A stretch of DNA of 64,000 nt from Apostichopus japonicus (lineage: Eukaryota > Echinodermata > Holothuroidea > Aspidochirotida > Stichopodidae), in contig NC_092563.1 in the NCBI RefSeq assembly GCF_037975245.1, positions 19,238,094 through 19,302,093 on the forward strand. The letters are read 5' to 3'. Below the pieces are notes generated by a model. That model made no database searches and was not told where the DNA came from. It worked only from the letters and a program-made list of their open reading frames with translations. Positions 1 to 11,570 of this stretch are shown piece after piece (the stretch's first letter is position 1; each line of letters starts with the position of its first letter). Position numbers and translations under genes: made by a program.

Positions 1-2620
1 TGGATTGAAGAACTATTAAAATGCAGTTTCTGCACAACAATTAACATATTTACAAATTATTAAATTGGAGAGAAATGTGAAATTTCCAATCTTTTTTGTT
101 ATGCCATGCATAGGATAAAATACAAATAAGAGAATACAGGTCCAACAGAACCAAGGCTGATGTTATCTTCATATTATCACTTCCACGTCAGACAAGTGAA
201 ACTTGAAATCTCACTTCTCCTCGTGAACAAATTTGGAATGGCCAAATCAACATCAAATGCCCCGCAAATAAGGTGGGTTCAAGAGAGTGGATCAATATAT
301 TGGGTAATTGGAATGGAACATGGAATGGAATGGAACATATATTGTTCTCTACATACCAGATTTGTATGTGTATGATACAAACAAGCAATCAAGGTGATAT
401 AATAAGTAACAAGGTTTGTGTATTACATATCAAGGTGTACATATTAAGTTTGGTGGTACTTAGCTATAGACATTACATAACCATAATGAGTGTTAAAGTA
501 TCAAACAGGATTATGAAACTAAAAAAAAAGAAAAAAAAATCTGATTCAAATGAAGTGATGACATTAACCCTTAATGCAATTTTTTAAATTAATTTTTAAA
601 TTAATTTCAGTCGTAAATATCTTTGTAATGGCTGGGATCCATGACAAACATAATAAAACACCAGCTTAGTACCATTAATTAACAAACCTGTAAACTTCAA
701 TTATCTAGTATAGTTTATAAAGTGAGAATGGTACTGATAGCAATATTCTGAAGGAATGTTCAACCTAATCGTGACAACTATTCCTATTAGTGCAGCGGTC
801 CGCAAAACTGTTAGTCTTATGACCCAGGAACTTCCATGAGGACTGAGCGATTGTTCCGGTTTCTTTGTCGCAAAATTTGGCAAATTGCTGTAAAAGTTCA
901 AAGATACATAGCAGTTTTTGTACATAGAATCATCCTATTTGATAGCCTTCAAAGAATTTTTTTCTTTGATGGCAAAGTTTCCTATGTTCATCCTTCTTGG
1001 TGTAATTCCTTAAATCTTTGGTAAAACGATATGTTTTGCATGGGTCTTTTATTTCCTTGAAAAAATCTTTTTCTGCAAAATTAACGGAAACTTTAAAATG
1101 GTTTTCATACTGTAAATGGTAACAAAACAGAGAGAAGCAAGCAGGTATCATCCAGGTTTCTTTTCTAGCTTTCAACTAAATTACACACATACAGACAAAT
1201 ACATGAAAATTGAAATTAACAATTTGAAAAAACCCAGCAGCCAAGTGGGACTGCTCGAATAAGCGATGCTTCCTCAATCCTCTTCCACACCACCTTGTAA
1301 AGATGTTGCACTATTGTTTATTTGCACTGTGGAAATAAACTCAAACCCAAGTGACCAAATTATTTAACAATACTCCCTGTAATGCAGAAAATAAAAAAGA
1401 TGTGGACTATAGACTTAGAAGTAAAGTACACAGGGACTATAGGGTGATCACATTCAGAATAGCATCTAGAGGTTTATAAATTTGATTTAAAACTTAAAAA
1501 TACAGAAAATGCAACATTTCTGTCATTTTATTATTATTACTTTTTTCCACAAAAACTTCTCTTTACTTTTGCATTAGTTTAGCAATTTGTTCACTTGTTA
1601 TAGTATTCGCTTATTCTATATCAGATAAAGTATTCATTTTTTTTTAAAATTTCAATGAAACACTGTACAAAGGCCTCAGTCATTCCATTATGTTGGGGGG
1701 AGGGGAATTGAACCTCTGGTTTTGAGTAACCAAGGAAACCGTTTTATTTCAAGCAATATGGTACTAACAGTAATAATAGGAAGCTAGAAGTGCTTTAAAT
1801 TTCCAAACATGTGAGATGAACATCTTTGATTTCAGAAGGAGATTACTCACATTGTTAACATTGCTAAGACATAAAGAAGTCAGCTAAAACCACAACAAAC
1901 AAACAGACATTTTTTTCTTCTAAATCCTTTTTACTGAGATAAAGAAAGGTATTCAATCTATCATTTTTCTTCTACAAATTTCAGTCTTGGGTTGAACGTG
2001 GAGAGCTATGTATCAACTGTCAATTATACACACCATATTAACCTAAGTATCACAAAGGTATTACATACCCATGATCAGCTTAGCTTTAAATATCTCTTCA
2101 GTATTTGTGTTCACAAGGAAATATATTTGTGTTACACTCTCTCATCAGAATCCACAAAACATGAAGATAGATGTGAACTTGGCTTGAAGAAGTACACTGA
2201 ACTGCAAGTCATTTTAATAAAAGTCATTAATAAAACTAGTAACTCTCTCATTTCGAATCCTTCGAGTATTAAAAATCCTCATTTTTCCCATTACAGTCTC
2301 ATCGACAATGAATTACTTGAACTTAGAACAACAATCCTGCTTCATTGATCATGCATGATGTAAGCAGGTAATTACAGCATAACAATACCAGTAAAGTAGT
2401 GTGTGAACTGTCACTGAACAGTTCAGACCAGGTACAGTTCAGGGACAGACCAAATAAAAAAAAGGAGTGACCCTCTGGAAAACTACCCAATCGGGCACCT
2501 TTAACTGAAGCTTTGATTCTCACTTTTTTCAAGTTCTCACAAGCAACAAAGAAAGTCCACCTGATGTCATGTGACTGTTCACAGGGAGGTCACATGACTG
2601 AATTTACATATATATTGATA
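1..2620. other. Downstream flank and 3' UTR region of ARL2BP
   Basis: No coding exon is recognised here. The part next to 2,621 must hold the ARL2BP 3' UTR, read on the minus strand. Possible minus-strand poly(A) signals (TTTATT on the plus strand) occur near 1,743, 1,527 and 1,317; I cannot choose between them. The open frames here (for example 930-1,175 minus) are short, low in complexity and match no family I know. A G run lies at 1,695-1,705. Confidence 0.4.
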
Positions 2621-2734
2621 TCACTTCTCACTGAGCTGTTTGGAAGCACTATTGTCTTGCTGGCTGGTGGATGGTTCCTGGTAAGGCGTAACGATGAAAC
2701 CAGCACTCAGATCAACCGTCCTGCCCTCCTTCTC
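2621..2734 (-). CDS. ARL2BP: ARL2BP exon 7 with stop codon
   Basis: The acceptor is CCTTTGTTCCAG. The exon encodes EKEGRTVDLSAGFIVTPYQ, then a Ser/Gln-rich tail ending KQLSEK, and TGA at 2,621-2,623. The EKEGR.xDLSxG block matches the family C-terminus. Confidence 0.93.
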   Translation of the reverse strand, partial: EKEGRTVDLSAGFIVTPYQEPSTSQQDNSASKQLSEK

Positions 2735-5700
2735 CTGGAACAAAGGATTCAAAAATCAAATATTTGGAAAAGACAGGGAAGAATGAATAGCACTTTATAC
2801 ATCTGTTCATCACAAAAGTACAAAACGTCAAGCTTCTATGTACAAACACTGCAATGTGTCTTCATTTCTTTTGTGAAGCAATATGCAATTTTTTTTTTGA
2901 GGGGGGGGGGGAAATGGGGATGTTTGCTGAGTGATACATCAATCCCTGCAAAGTGCAGCTCATCTTACATCCAATAAAGACAAGAAATTGAGTTCACAAG
3001 TAAGTCTGGAAATACGAGTGTGAAGTGTCTCCCAATCAGGCTGCACACTGTACAACACTGACATTGACTATTAATATTGAAATTAAGGTAAAACCTATGC
3101 ACATAAAAAGTGCTTTTCTGTTGAAAAATCAAATTTTTGTCTTGTAACTATAAAGTTCTCAATTGGTGAACACATTCCAAGGTAGAAACTTGTAGTATGT
3201 CATGTAGAGAGGGTAAATGGTTTGGGGAGGTTCTGCGGTGATTTTCCCCCTTAAGTCAAAGTTATATGTCCATTTGTCCCTTGCAGCTTGTGCCCCACTC
3301 CCCCCCTTCCCCCAGTAAAAGTTCAACACCTCTTCTCTTTGTGCAAAACACTCGACAAGTTGAGGGCAGTCTTTGAAGACATTTGAGAAGAGATGGTGGG
3401 AAAAGGGGGAAGGTTTTGTAAAGTTTGAGTCGAGATAAAAGACAATACTTACTGCTTTATAATCTAGAAACATCTCTTTAAATGCCAAAAAGTCACTGAA
3501 TGTCAGTAAAATCTCAAATATTTCTCCATCTAAACTCTCCTTTTTCTTCTTTTTCCTTTTCCTGGAAGAAACAATTCAGGCAAAAGTGATGAAGAATACT
3601 GCACCGGTAAACGAAAACAATAACCTACAAGAGCTTAAAGGTTATCTCATTGGTCCCCAAATATTAACATTCTAAAAGTGTTATTATTAAAAGTTTTGAA
3701 AAGTGGTTTCCTAGGGGTTCCAATCCTCTAAACTATCCCATGATACTTAGAAATGTTAAATTTGTTAAATTTAAATGTTAAATTTGTTAAATTTAAAATG
3801 TTAAATTTGTTAAATTTAAAATTATCCCAGTGAGGGCCACTTGAAATTGACAATGTGTGACCATCATCTGAATTTTCTAGCATATTTGATGGCTTTTATA
3901 TTTGCATTGTTATTTAAGAACCAAATTTTTCATGTACATAATAATAAAGCACCACCAAGTGTTTTTAGATCTTTCTTTTCTTTCGGTCATCGGTAAGAAA
4001 AAAGACAGATTAAGTCAAAACTTGTCAAACAAAAACTTGAAATCGAGCAAGTTTCCTATTCGTATTACACCACAGTTCACATTGTTTCTTGTGTTATATA
4101 TGGAGTCATCGAGTGACCTAATTTGGCAGGTGACCGGTGTGGGCGACCTTGACCACTGTATTGTACCTATTCAGTCAACTTTCCACAATCTGAATTCATA
4201 TTCAATACTATACCATATCACATTTGAATAACAACGCAATTTATGATTGCTTGAAAAGTCACGTTTCATTTCAAAACAAGAACAGGATTCAAAATTGCAT
4301 TTGACTATTGACCATTGCCTTTGGAGGTAAGTATTCACTTGACAAAGAGATGTCTGGATGGAAAACTGTTTACGATCATATGATCTCACTTACTAACTGC
4401 TACTTGATATTTTAATTTCATGGATAAAATTAGGAGAATATATTATTTTGATCAATTTCAATTCGAGCTGGTTTGGTAAAATCATCAAAAGAGCAGCTTA
4501 TGTCTTATAAAATATAGCAGAGATGGTTGCCTGGCAACATCAATGAATATGTTAAATGTTCTGACAGTGTATATATATATATATGCTGTATATAAACTGG
4601 TAAACCTAGGAGCAATATCATAGGATACTTTTAGCTGTCTGAGAAGGTTTCTTCATAGCATAGATGGTTGCCTTGCAACATCAATGAATATGTTAACAGT
4701 TCTGACAAAGTGTATATATATATATATATATATAATCAGCGTCCATAGCCTAGTGGTTAGGGTGTCTGCGTACAGAGCGGAAGGCCCATGGTTCGAATCC
4801 CGGTGGAGGCTGAAAGTTTTTTCACTGTTCTTGATTTTCCAACTCATTACGATTTTCATTTATATATATATATATATATATATAAACCTAGGAGCAATCT
4901 CACAGAATACTTTTGGCTGTCTGAGAAAGTTTCTTCATTTTGTGTGATAGGATAACCCAGTTAAAATGGACCCTGGCTAACATCAAACTTACTCTAACTG
5001 TGTAGAAAATGCCTCCATGGCAAAACCTGGCATCCTGACCACCAGCTGCTCTTCTAGGTACTTTTCAACTAGGGAAAGCTGCAAATAACAACAACAACAA
5101 AAGTTTACTCACAAAAGTGGTCACATGAATGTACAAAAATTATGCTAGAATTTGAGTCAATTTAAATTACAGAGAACCGTATAGTTTTTTCCATTTTGAA
5201 AAGCAGTTTATGATGATTACAAACATAGTTTGGTCTTCATTAGGTATTCTGAATGCTAAAGAATCTGTGTATACCAAAACTGCTTTTTGTATTTGCATAG
5301 TCTTAACCACGGTGGTGAGTGACACAGCAGTACTACTGCTACTGTAGACCCAAAACCCCCAATCCAGGATATTCCTTCACAAAATCACCAACAAATACAA
5401 ACTTTGTTGGAGGCACAAAACTTGGATTTTGAGGCTTCTCAGAGGTTGTCAAAATATATACTCACATATTGCTTGTGGATGTCGGTGTAAATGAATTTAT
5501 TTTCTTCATCGTCATCAAAGTGATGGTAATGTTGCTCCATGAAGTCTGACTGCATCTTCTGGAATCCATCCTCTTTTTACACAACAAAAAGGGAGAAGGG
5601 GTTAAGAGGTCTGATAACGGTGACATTTAGGTTTGAGTGTGCAGGCTGAGAGTATATATGGAGAATATAAGCTTTGGCAATGTTGTTTCAGACACAGCCT

Positions 5701-8700
5701 TCTACGGTAGGAGGAGTGATCGATACTGACAAGATCTCAGTCTCAATTGTTCCTTCACAGTCCTACTCTAAGTAGGGTATTTATACAGTAGTTATAATGT
5801 AAAATAGATAAAAGAACTTTATCTTACCCATTATGATGTCTTCTATATGACCGATAGTTGTGTCAAACTTTGTATCATCTATGTTGGAACTACGTGAAGG
5901 AGGCAAATGAAAGAAATTAACAAAGCAGGGTAAAAATTCATGTTCCATCAAAGAAGGAACGGACTAGCAGTAATGTATGAAGAAATGGTTTATCATATAT
6001 ATGTACATATTTGTTAAAACATGACCAGTTTTACATTTTCTTCTTCATTCGATACAGTTGTTAATTTGTAATTGTGGATATTAATTTTTTAAGAGCAATT
6101 TAAAAGGAGAACTGATAAAGTAAATGTGGTCATGTAATGGTGAGTATTAGGATTTAAAAAGCAGAAATAAAGTGTAAACTGCAAGCATGTCACAATGTGG
6201 AAAACTTATTATTAATTTCTCCAGATATAAAATCGTCCAATATGATAAACTGAAGGTTTACAGAGCTGGATATGCATACCTGAAGTAAACTGTGTGCAGT
6301 AATTACTTTCAATAGTATATTTTTGGAATTTATATTAACCACTTATTCTATATTATAATTTCAGACATTTTGAGTTGACTTTACATAAATTTTATGCTAT
6401 TTGAATCTATCATTCCCAAATTTCATTTCTGAGTTGCATAAATTTATAGTAAATACAGTTAACACACAAAATGACATGTACTCAATTATACATAATCTGC
6501 AGAGGCAATTTAAGCATTTTACATTCTTGATTACTCAGGTTATATGCTAACTTGCACTACTGCAGTACATTATACAAGATAATTTAGGTAAAATGTATCA
6601 AATCCAGATTACTTCCACGTTTAGACATGGTCTGGTCTTGGTATGTCAGGGATAATCAAGTTTTAAAGACCAAATATGGAGGCAATTTTTTGTTGTTGAG
6701 ATTTTCCATTAATTTAGGAGTTTACATACCCATAATCAACATGTGTAAAAAATAATCTTCGAAAACCTACTATAACCCATCAAAAACAACCACGAAAATG
6801 GACATTTTGGGTAGTCACGTGACATGAACCTCTGGAATGTCTGAAAACAGAGATTGACCCAAAGGAGCCTCTGGTCACCGTGTGACGTCAAAGTTTGTAT
6901 ACCGCGAAAATCAAACGCTGATATAGGCACTGTTTGTACACAGATAGCGAACAATTGTACTGTTTTTGACTTCCAATTTCGAGCGTTTGAACAGCTGTTA
7001 GCTTAAAACAAGAACACATGAAGGTTAACAACAAGTTTTAAGACAATTATAAGCAGAAATTTTAGTTAAATTGCTTATTTTATTAGCAAAATTTCCACTC
7101 AAATGGGGGCATCTTTTACATAGCGTAGCGTCAATAGGTCCGTACGGTAAAATATACTTACATAGTACTTACTCGTTTTAATATCCAAAAGTATACAAAC
7201 ACAGAAAAAGTATCCAGTCAATAAACAAATTTAGCAGTGAATATCCTAATCCACGTTTCTTGTTCAATCCTGGGCGAAAAACTACCGTGAGTCTGTGTAA
7301 TTCCATAGAGTTAGGTCTAGTTGAAACAGGCCTTGACCAGTACTAACATCCCACAATCACAAGACAGTCACTAATGAAATGAAACGTCCGATCGCTACAT
7401 ACTACCGTTTTTATTCAACTCCTTGGACCATGCAGATGTCGGAATAAACAGAACGGACAATATTACACATGTATCACGAACTCACGATACTGGAATACAA
7501 CAAATGAAATAGATAAATCCAACACGGCTATTTACACATGCTGTGAGCCAACGCCGGCGAGAGTTGTAACTAACTACCGTACATGTACTAACAATGCTAT
7601 ACCCTTGGCACGGTATATATATACGGTCATCTCTTACAGTAACTATATTACTGTCAATTGCGTGATATGTTACATGTAAGGACGTCCAGGGCGTGTTTAC
7701 GGTCAATTTCACATTAGCTATGTCCGACCATGGTCCGACACAGCTTTCGACAGTATATAATTTTCACAGAATGAGACATTTGCAGTATACACAGAAGCAG
7801 GGTCATGCATGTGGACTCATGGGCATGAGATACTCCGGGTGCTGAAAAATCTTTCTGCGTGGATCTCAAAAAATTGATCCAAAGTCTGCAGCGTTTTACG
7901 TCGGTTCTTTTACTCGGAAATCTAAAAAAGCTGATGCTTTTGTTGGATGAGGTATAACTGCAACCTCCAACAACACAGAATTGTGACATTTTGAGGAAAA
8001 AGGAGTAATATCGTTGATGTTTTTGGCAGCTCAAGTATACGACTTTACACACTAAAAGTATAGTTGTGAGTGAGGTATACAAACGTTGACGTCACATGGT
8101 CACCTGATGTCTTAGGAATGTTTCAGGAATGTCTGAAATAGAAGCTGACTTTTCGTCCCATTTTTCACTTATTTAACGTCCGAAATTGGTAAAGTTAATT
8201 ACAGCAATGTAATTGGAGTCAGTTAAGGATTACATACATGAAAAATGGTGGGATTTTATGTTCATCGAAAAGTCTCCATAGTTGGCCTTTAAGGCATAGA
8301 GAAGAGATGAAATGTCAATGTAGATGAAAGTACCCTACCTTGAACCTACTAACTCTTCTTGGAATTCCATGAAGTCAATCTGATCTCCTGTGAAGAGAGT
8401 TAGATAGGTATAAATTGGCTAGTTTACCTGTAGTGTTACTGTAATCTAAAGTGGCTTATTGCCACAGAGAGGCTCTTCAAAAGCAGATCTCTTTAAAGAA
8501 TAAGCTCAGAGTCATTCATTTCATTTCATTCATTTATTTGTTTTTTCACATAAATATTACAATGTGAGTCATGGTAGAAATTAGAAAATACAAGAATTTG
8601 TTCAATGTGTAATGTGAGTACAGATCTATGGAGTATATATTAATGTCACCAGGTGTGTTTTCAGATATTTTTACCTGCTTATATTCAAATTTCATAATTT

Positions 8701-9884
8701 ATAATGAAAAACATTTTACAATAAAAAAACATGTATAGGCCTATCCCATGGAATAAGTTATCCAGCATCACATTGCACAATGCTATACAACATGGTCCAG
8801 AGCTATACAAGTATAATACTGTATGTATGTAGATCAGTTTCTACACCAGAACGGTAACTGAGAGAACAAAAATCAGAGCCTTCCAAGATGTTACGCAAAA
8901 TTTCAACACTAAATTATCCCTGTAGCCTAGCCTAATGCAACCTTAGTTTGTCTTCATTTTACTGAAAAACCATCTGAATGATTGTGTAGCACCCAGAAGT
9001 ATTTTTACGTACAGTTACATTTGCTACAGTACATTTGGAAAGATGAGTAAATCTGTTGGCAATGACAAATTAGTGAATTAAATATAGCCTAGTCCCAGGA
9101 ATAGAGAAATACATGAACCCTTTCATTATCTTTATCAAATGGTAATGATGGAGTTTCTTTTTTAAATGCGGTATTTATAAGTTACATTAATATGGCTATT
9201 TGAGCAAGCATGTTGGAACAAAGGCTAATCAGCTTCATACTGTACATGGAGAGAGATAGTACTGCACTGGTGGGTAGTAATTAGGTTCCTCTCATCGCCT
9301 GTAATGAAATGATTCTAACTTATAGTTTTCATGTCCCACTCACAAACACCATTCCCTTCCTGGATGCTTTCAGTTTCTTACTGACAAAATTTGATGTTCA
9401 GTCAGAACTGTATTTTGTAACTTTGACTGAGGTGTTGGATTACTATGCTTTTTAATCTCCCACACCATGCAAAGTATTGCATTGGAATTTTGAGATGTTA
9501 TTACAATGACTTCATACATGTTTTGTTTTCGCAACAAATCTTAGCCTTAGCTGTAATCAAGCAAAGTGCAATGTACAGAAGAAACGCGTCTAATCACCGG
9601 ATGTCGGATAACGTAACCGTAGTGAAGGAATACAACGTTTTCGCAGAACTAGACCACGTTACACTGCGATAACCGAAAAGTCCATCTGACGATCAGTGCA
9701 ATTATGTCCATGACAAGTTTACTCATCAAATGGATTACCTATTGATAATTACGAAAACAATGAAAACACCATTGAAGAAAATAGGAACTGTTCCCTTTCA
9801 ATCAATCTTCAAAACACAGAAATTCACTACAGATATGTAAAAAACCAATAATTTCTAACCATCTCCTGATTCGTTGGCCGCCAT
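2621..9884 (-). CDS. ARL2BP: ADP-ribosylation factor-like 2-binding protein (BART), complete gene, 7 coding exons
   Basis: Seen: seven minus-strand exons join in frame through GT/AG introns to a 552-nt CDS (183 aa), starting MAANESGDGDQIDF and ending KQLSEK-stop. Hallmarks of the ARL2BP/BART family run in order: IGHIEDIIM (exon 3), a QSDFMEQHY segment followed by EENKFIYTDIHKQY (exon 4), LSLVEKYLEEQL (exon 5), LLTFSDFLAFKEMFLDYKA (exon 6) and EKEGRTVDLSAGF (exon 7). Known: the family binds GTP-bound ARL2 and ARL3 through an all-helical BART domain, and acts at centrosome, cilium base and mitochondria. The vertebrate protein is about 163 aa, so this one is slightly longer, mainly at the N terminus and in a lysine-rich stretch at the start of exon 6. 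The gene looks intact. Introns 1, 2 and 5 hold repeats and transposons. The start is the first ATG of a frame opening in exon 1, within CGCCAT on the plus strand. Confidence 0.95.
3453..3561 (-). CDS. ARL2BP: ARL2BP exon 6
   Basis: The acceptor is TTTCTTCCAG and the donor GCA|GTAAGT. The exon encodes a lysine run (KRKKKKKE), then DGEIFEILLTFSDFLAFKEM and FLDYKA. A second in-frame AG six bases downstream could also serve as acceptor and would drop two residues of the basic run. Confidence 0.95.
3750..3821. repeat. AT-rich tandem repeat, about 24-bp unit, 3 copies
   Basis: AATGTTAAATTTGTTAAATT recurs three times almost without change in ARL2BP intron 5. Confidence 0.85.
4518..4945. repeat. Diverged tandem duplication split by a SINE
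   Basis: A block starting GATGGTTGCC, passing through a (TA)n tract and ending GTCTGAGAAGGTTTCTTCAT occurs at 4,518-4,660 and again from 4,661. In the second copy a SINE sits within the (TA)n tract, so the parts of that copy lie on either side of 4,739-4,861. Confidence 0.75.
4739..4861 (+). mobile_element. tRNA-derived SINE, copy 1
   Basis: The first 72 nt (4,739-4,810) read as a decayed tRNA. The acceptor-stem halves GCGTCCA and TGGAGGC differ from complementarity at one pair. An A box (TAGCCTAGTGG) and a B box (GGTTCGAATCC) are clear. A 51-nt non-tRNA tail runs into (TA)n. A near-identical 123-nt copy lies at 34,978-35,100, which marks it as a dispersed RNA polymerase III SINE, not a tRNA gene. 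Confidence 0.85.
4993..5078 (-). CDS. ARL2BP: ARL2BP exon 5
   Basis: The acceptor is TTATTTGCAG and the donor TTAGA|GTAAGT. The exon encodes LSLVEKYLEEQLVVRMPGF and then AMEAFSTQLE, with the near-invariant family block LVEKYxEEQL. Confidence 0.95.
5466..5572 (-). CDS. ARL2BP: ARL2BP exon 4
   Basis: The acceptor is TTGTGTAAAAAG and the donor TAT|GTGAGT. The 107-nt exon encodes EDGFQKMQSDFMEQHYHHF and then EENKFIYTDIHKQY, matching the second and third BART helices. Confidence 0.93.
5828..5889 (-). CDS. ARL2BP: ARL2BP exon 3
   Basis: The acceptor is CCTTCACGTAG and the donor ATGG|GTAAGA. The exon encodes SSNIDDTKFDTTIGHIEDIIM, the first helix of the BART domain. IxxxEDIIM is a family signature. 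Confidence 0.93.
6667..8288 (-). mobile_element. Kolobok-like DNA transposon with THAP-domain fragment, TTAA target site
   Basis: The ends match: AGACCAAATATGGAG on the left, and AGGCCAACTATGGAG as the reverse complement of the right. Both are flanked outside by TTAA (6,663-6,666 and 8,289-8,292). Weaker inverted similarity continues inward; for example, GGTCACCGTGTGACGTCAAA near 6,874 is mirrored near 8,085-8,103. Inside is a minus-strand THAP-type reading frame. THAP plus TTAA duplication is the hallmark of the Kolobok superfamily. The 1.6-kb length leaves no room for a full transposase, so it is a non-autonomous or decayed copy. It lies in ARL2BP intron 2. Confidence 0.75.
7714..7989 (-). 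pseudogene. THAP-domain N-terminal fragment (transposase relic)
   Basis: From the internal Met the frame reads MSQFCVVGGC, then SISFFRFPSK, then RLWINFLR. This fits the start of a THAP zinc finger (C-x4-C, the FxFP motif, and a W about 20 residues on). At the expected final C-x2-H the sequence reads SHAH, so the third zinc ligand is Ser. The frame then runs into unrelated residues and no catalytic domain follows. It is most likely the first exon of a decayed transposase, and DNA binding is doubtful. Confidence 0.65.
8339..8387 (-). CDS. ARL2BP: ARL2BP exon 2
   Basis: The acceptor is CTCTTCACAG and the donor AAG|GTAGGG. The exon is 49 nt, phase 1 in and 2 out, and encodes GDQIDFMEFQEELVGS, an acidic N-terminal region poorly conserved in the family. 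Confidence 0.85.
9860..9884 (-). CDS. ARL2BP: ARL2BP coding exon 1
   Basis: This exon encodes MAANESGD plus one base (phase 1). The donor reads G|GTTAGA. The exon is too short for an ORF scan. It is placed by the in-frame join to exon 2 and by the ATGGCGGCC start context. Confidence 0.8.
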
Positions 9885-10868
9885 TTTCCTGGGAGAATTC
9901 AGAAATGTTGTTATAATCTACCGCCACCAATCCTTGAGGCGCATGGTTGTAAATTATGGAACGCGAAAAGGGAAAACTGATTTCGTTGTCTAAACTAAGT
10001 TTGTTGTTGTCTAAACTAAAGTTGTTGCTGCTGTTTTACCACGCTGTTGCTCAAACTCACGTTGATGTCTTCAATTCCGTTGTCTAAACTTACTTAATTA
10101 AAATCATCAAAAAAATCATGGAAGCATCAGAACAAGTCAATTGTTTTGCAGTAGTCATGGAAATGAGGAGGTACGATTGTCTTTTTGCAGGCTTATCTAT
10201 ATAGAAACCACTCTGAAAGCACCGAAAGTCACCCTGACGTTAAACTTAGCAACGAAATAAGTTTTCCCTTTCGCGTTCCAAAGTAAATCAGTAATCCTGA
10301 TCAACAGATGGGAGTGCCAGTGGATGAGAGGGATACGGGAAGGGAATAGAGATGAATAGAGAAGGGGAGGGGCGGCGGAAGAGGGTTCAAGATGGAGAAG
10401 AGGAGAAGGGGGGACACAGATTTGATGGAAAGTGTGACATTTAACTTTCATTTGAGGGGACAAACCACAAAATTACCCCAAACTTTCCGATAAATGGATC
10501 TTCTGTGCATGCGTTCTTTACCACCGCATATTCATGTCTTTCAACAAAAGAGCATTTCTTTATTTATATTTTGTCTTAATTTTTCATCAACGGAAAACTT
10601 TTTATATACAATTTTATTACAAAATTCAGCCAAATTTCACTTTTAATTATAAAAATGAAAAAGGGACCACCGTACTGTTTGTAAACAATTGTAGGCCTAA
10701 TAAAGGAAACTAATGAGAATAAGCTTGAAGACGCCTATCCCCTCCCCACCCTCCTCTGCCCCAGAACGAACGGGGCACAAACTTTTCTGTTTTGTTCATT
10801 ACTCGCAATTAAAAAGAATTGGCCGCATTGAGATCTCGCAGCTGTATGCGCATTTAAAGTTTGTTTTT
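9885..10868. other. ARL2BP upstream region, no gene seen
   Basis: This stretch holds the presumed ARL2BP promoter. No TATA box stands out. GTTGTCTAAACT recurs several times between 9,990 and 10,100. A purine-rich GGAGAAGAGGAG stretch lies at 10,340-10,410. No coding exon is recognised. Confidence 0.4.
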
Positions 10869-11421
10869 TAACGAACTTGCATTTATATAAACCGCTGCCG
10901 TGCTGCAGTTGGTTGTGCTCTGTACCTCGAGAGCGAGACGTATTTTGGATCCTGGGCTCGAGACCCGGCCACCGCAGTTTGCCTTTGCCGCGATCTTATA
11001 CGGTATCGGGAACTTTAAGCATTAGAAACGAACTTACATTTATACCAACCGCTGCCGTGCTGCAGTTGGTTGTGCTCTGTACCTCGAGAGCGAGACGTAT
11101 TTTGGATCCTGGCCTCGAGACCCGGCCACCGCAATTTGCTTTTGCCGCGATCTTATACGGTCTCGGGAACTTTAGGTATTAGAAACGAACTTACATTTAT
11201 ACCAACCGCTGCCGTGGTGCAGTTGGTTGTGCTCTGTACCTCGAGAGCGAGACCTATTTTGGATCCCGGGCTCGAGACCCGGCCACCGCAGTTTGCTTTT
11301 GCCGCGGTCTTATACGGTATCGGGAACTTTAAGTATTAGAAACGAACTTACATTTATATCAAACGCTGCCGTGGTGCAGTCGGTTGTGCTCTGTACCTCG
11401 AGAGCGAGACGTATTTTGGAT
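10869..11421 (+). repeat. 157-bp tandem repeat with tRNA-like A and B boxes, about 3.5 copies
   Basis: Units begin at 10,869, 11,026, 11,183 and 11,340, spaced exactly 157 bp; the last is cut at 11,421. Each holds GTGSTGCAGTTGGTTGTGC (A-box-like) and, about 46 nt on, GGCTCGAGACC (B-box-like), which suggests a SINE or tRNA gene turned into a satellite. The open frames across it only reflect the repeat. Confidence 0.85.
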
Positions 11422-11570
11422 TTAAAAAAACATGGCATGATCATGACATACGGCTCAATGCAACACAAGCTACTGTATTTTAACCTGCATTGTTCACACT
11501 CCTGGATATACAGCAACACTAGACTCCCACATCCTCCTTCCCACCCCCAATGTATTGATGGTCCTGTAGT

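Noticed and set aside
4739-4810. Functional tRNA gene (also 34,978-35,049)
   Set aside because: The T stem is broken, a constant non-tRNA tail follows, and the element is dispersed. It is a SINE.
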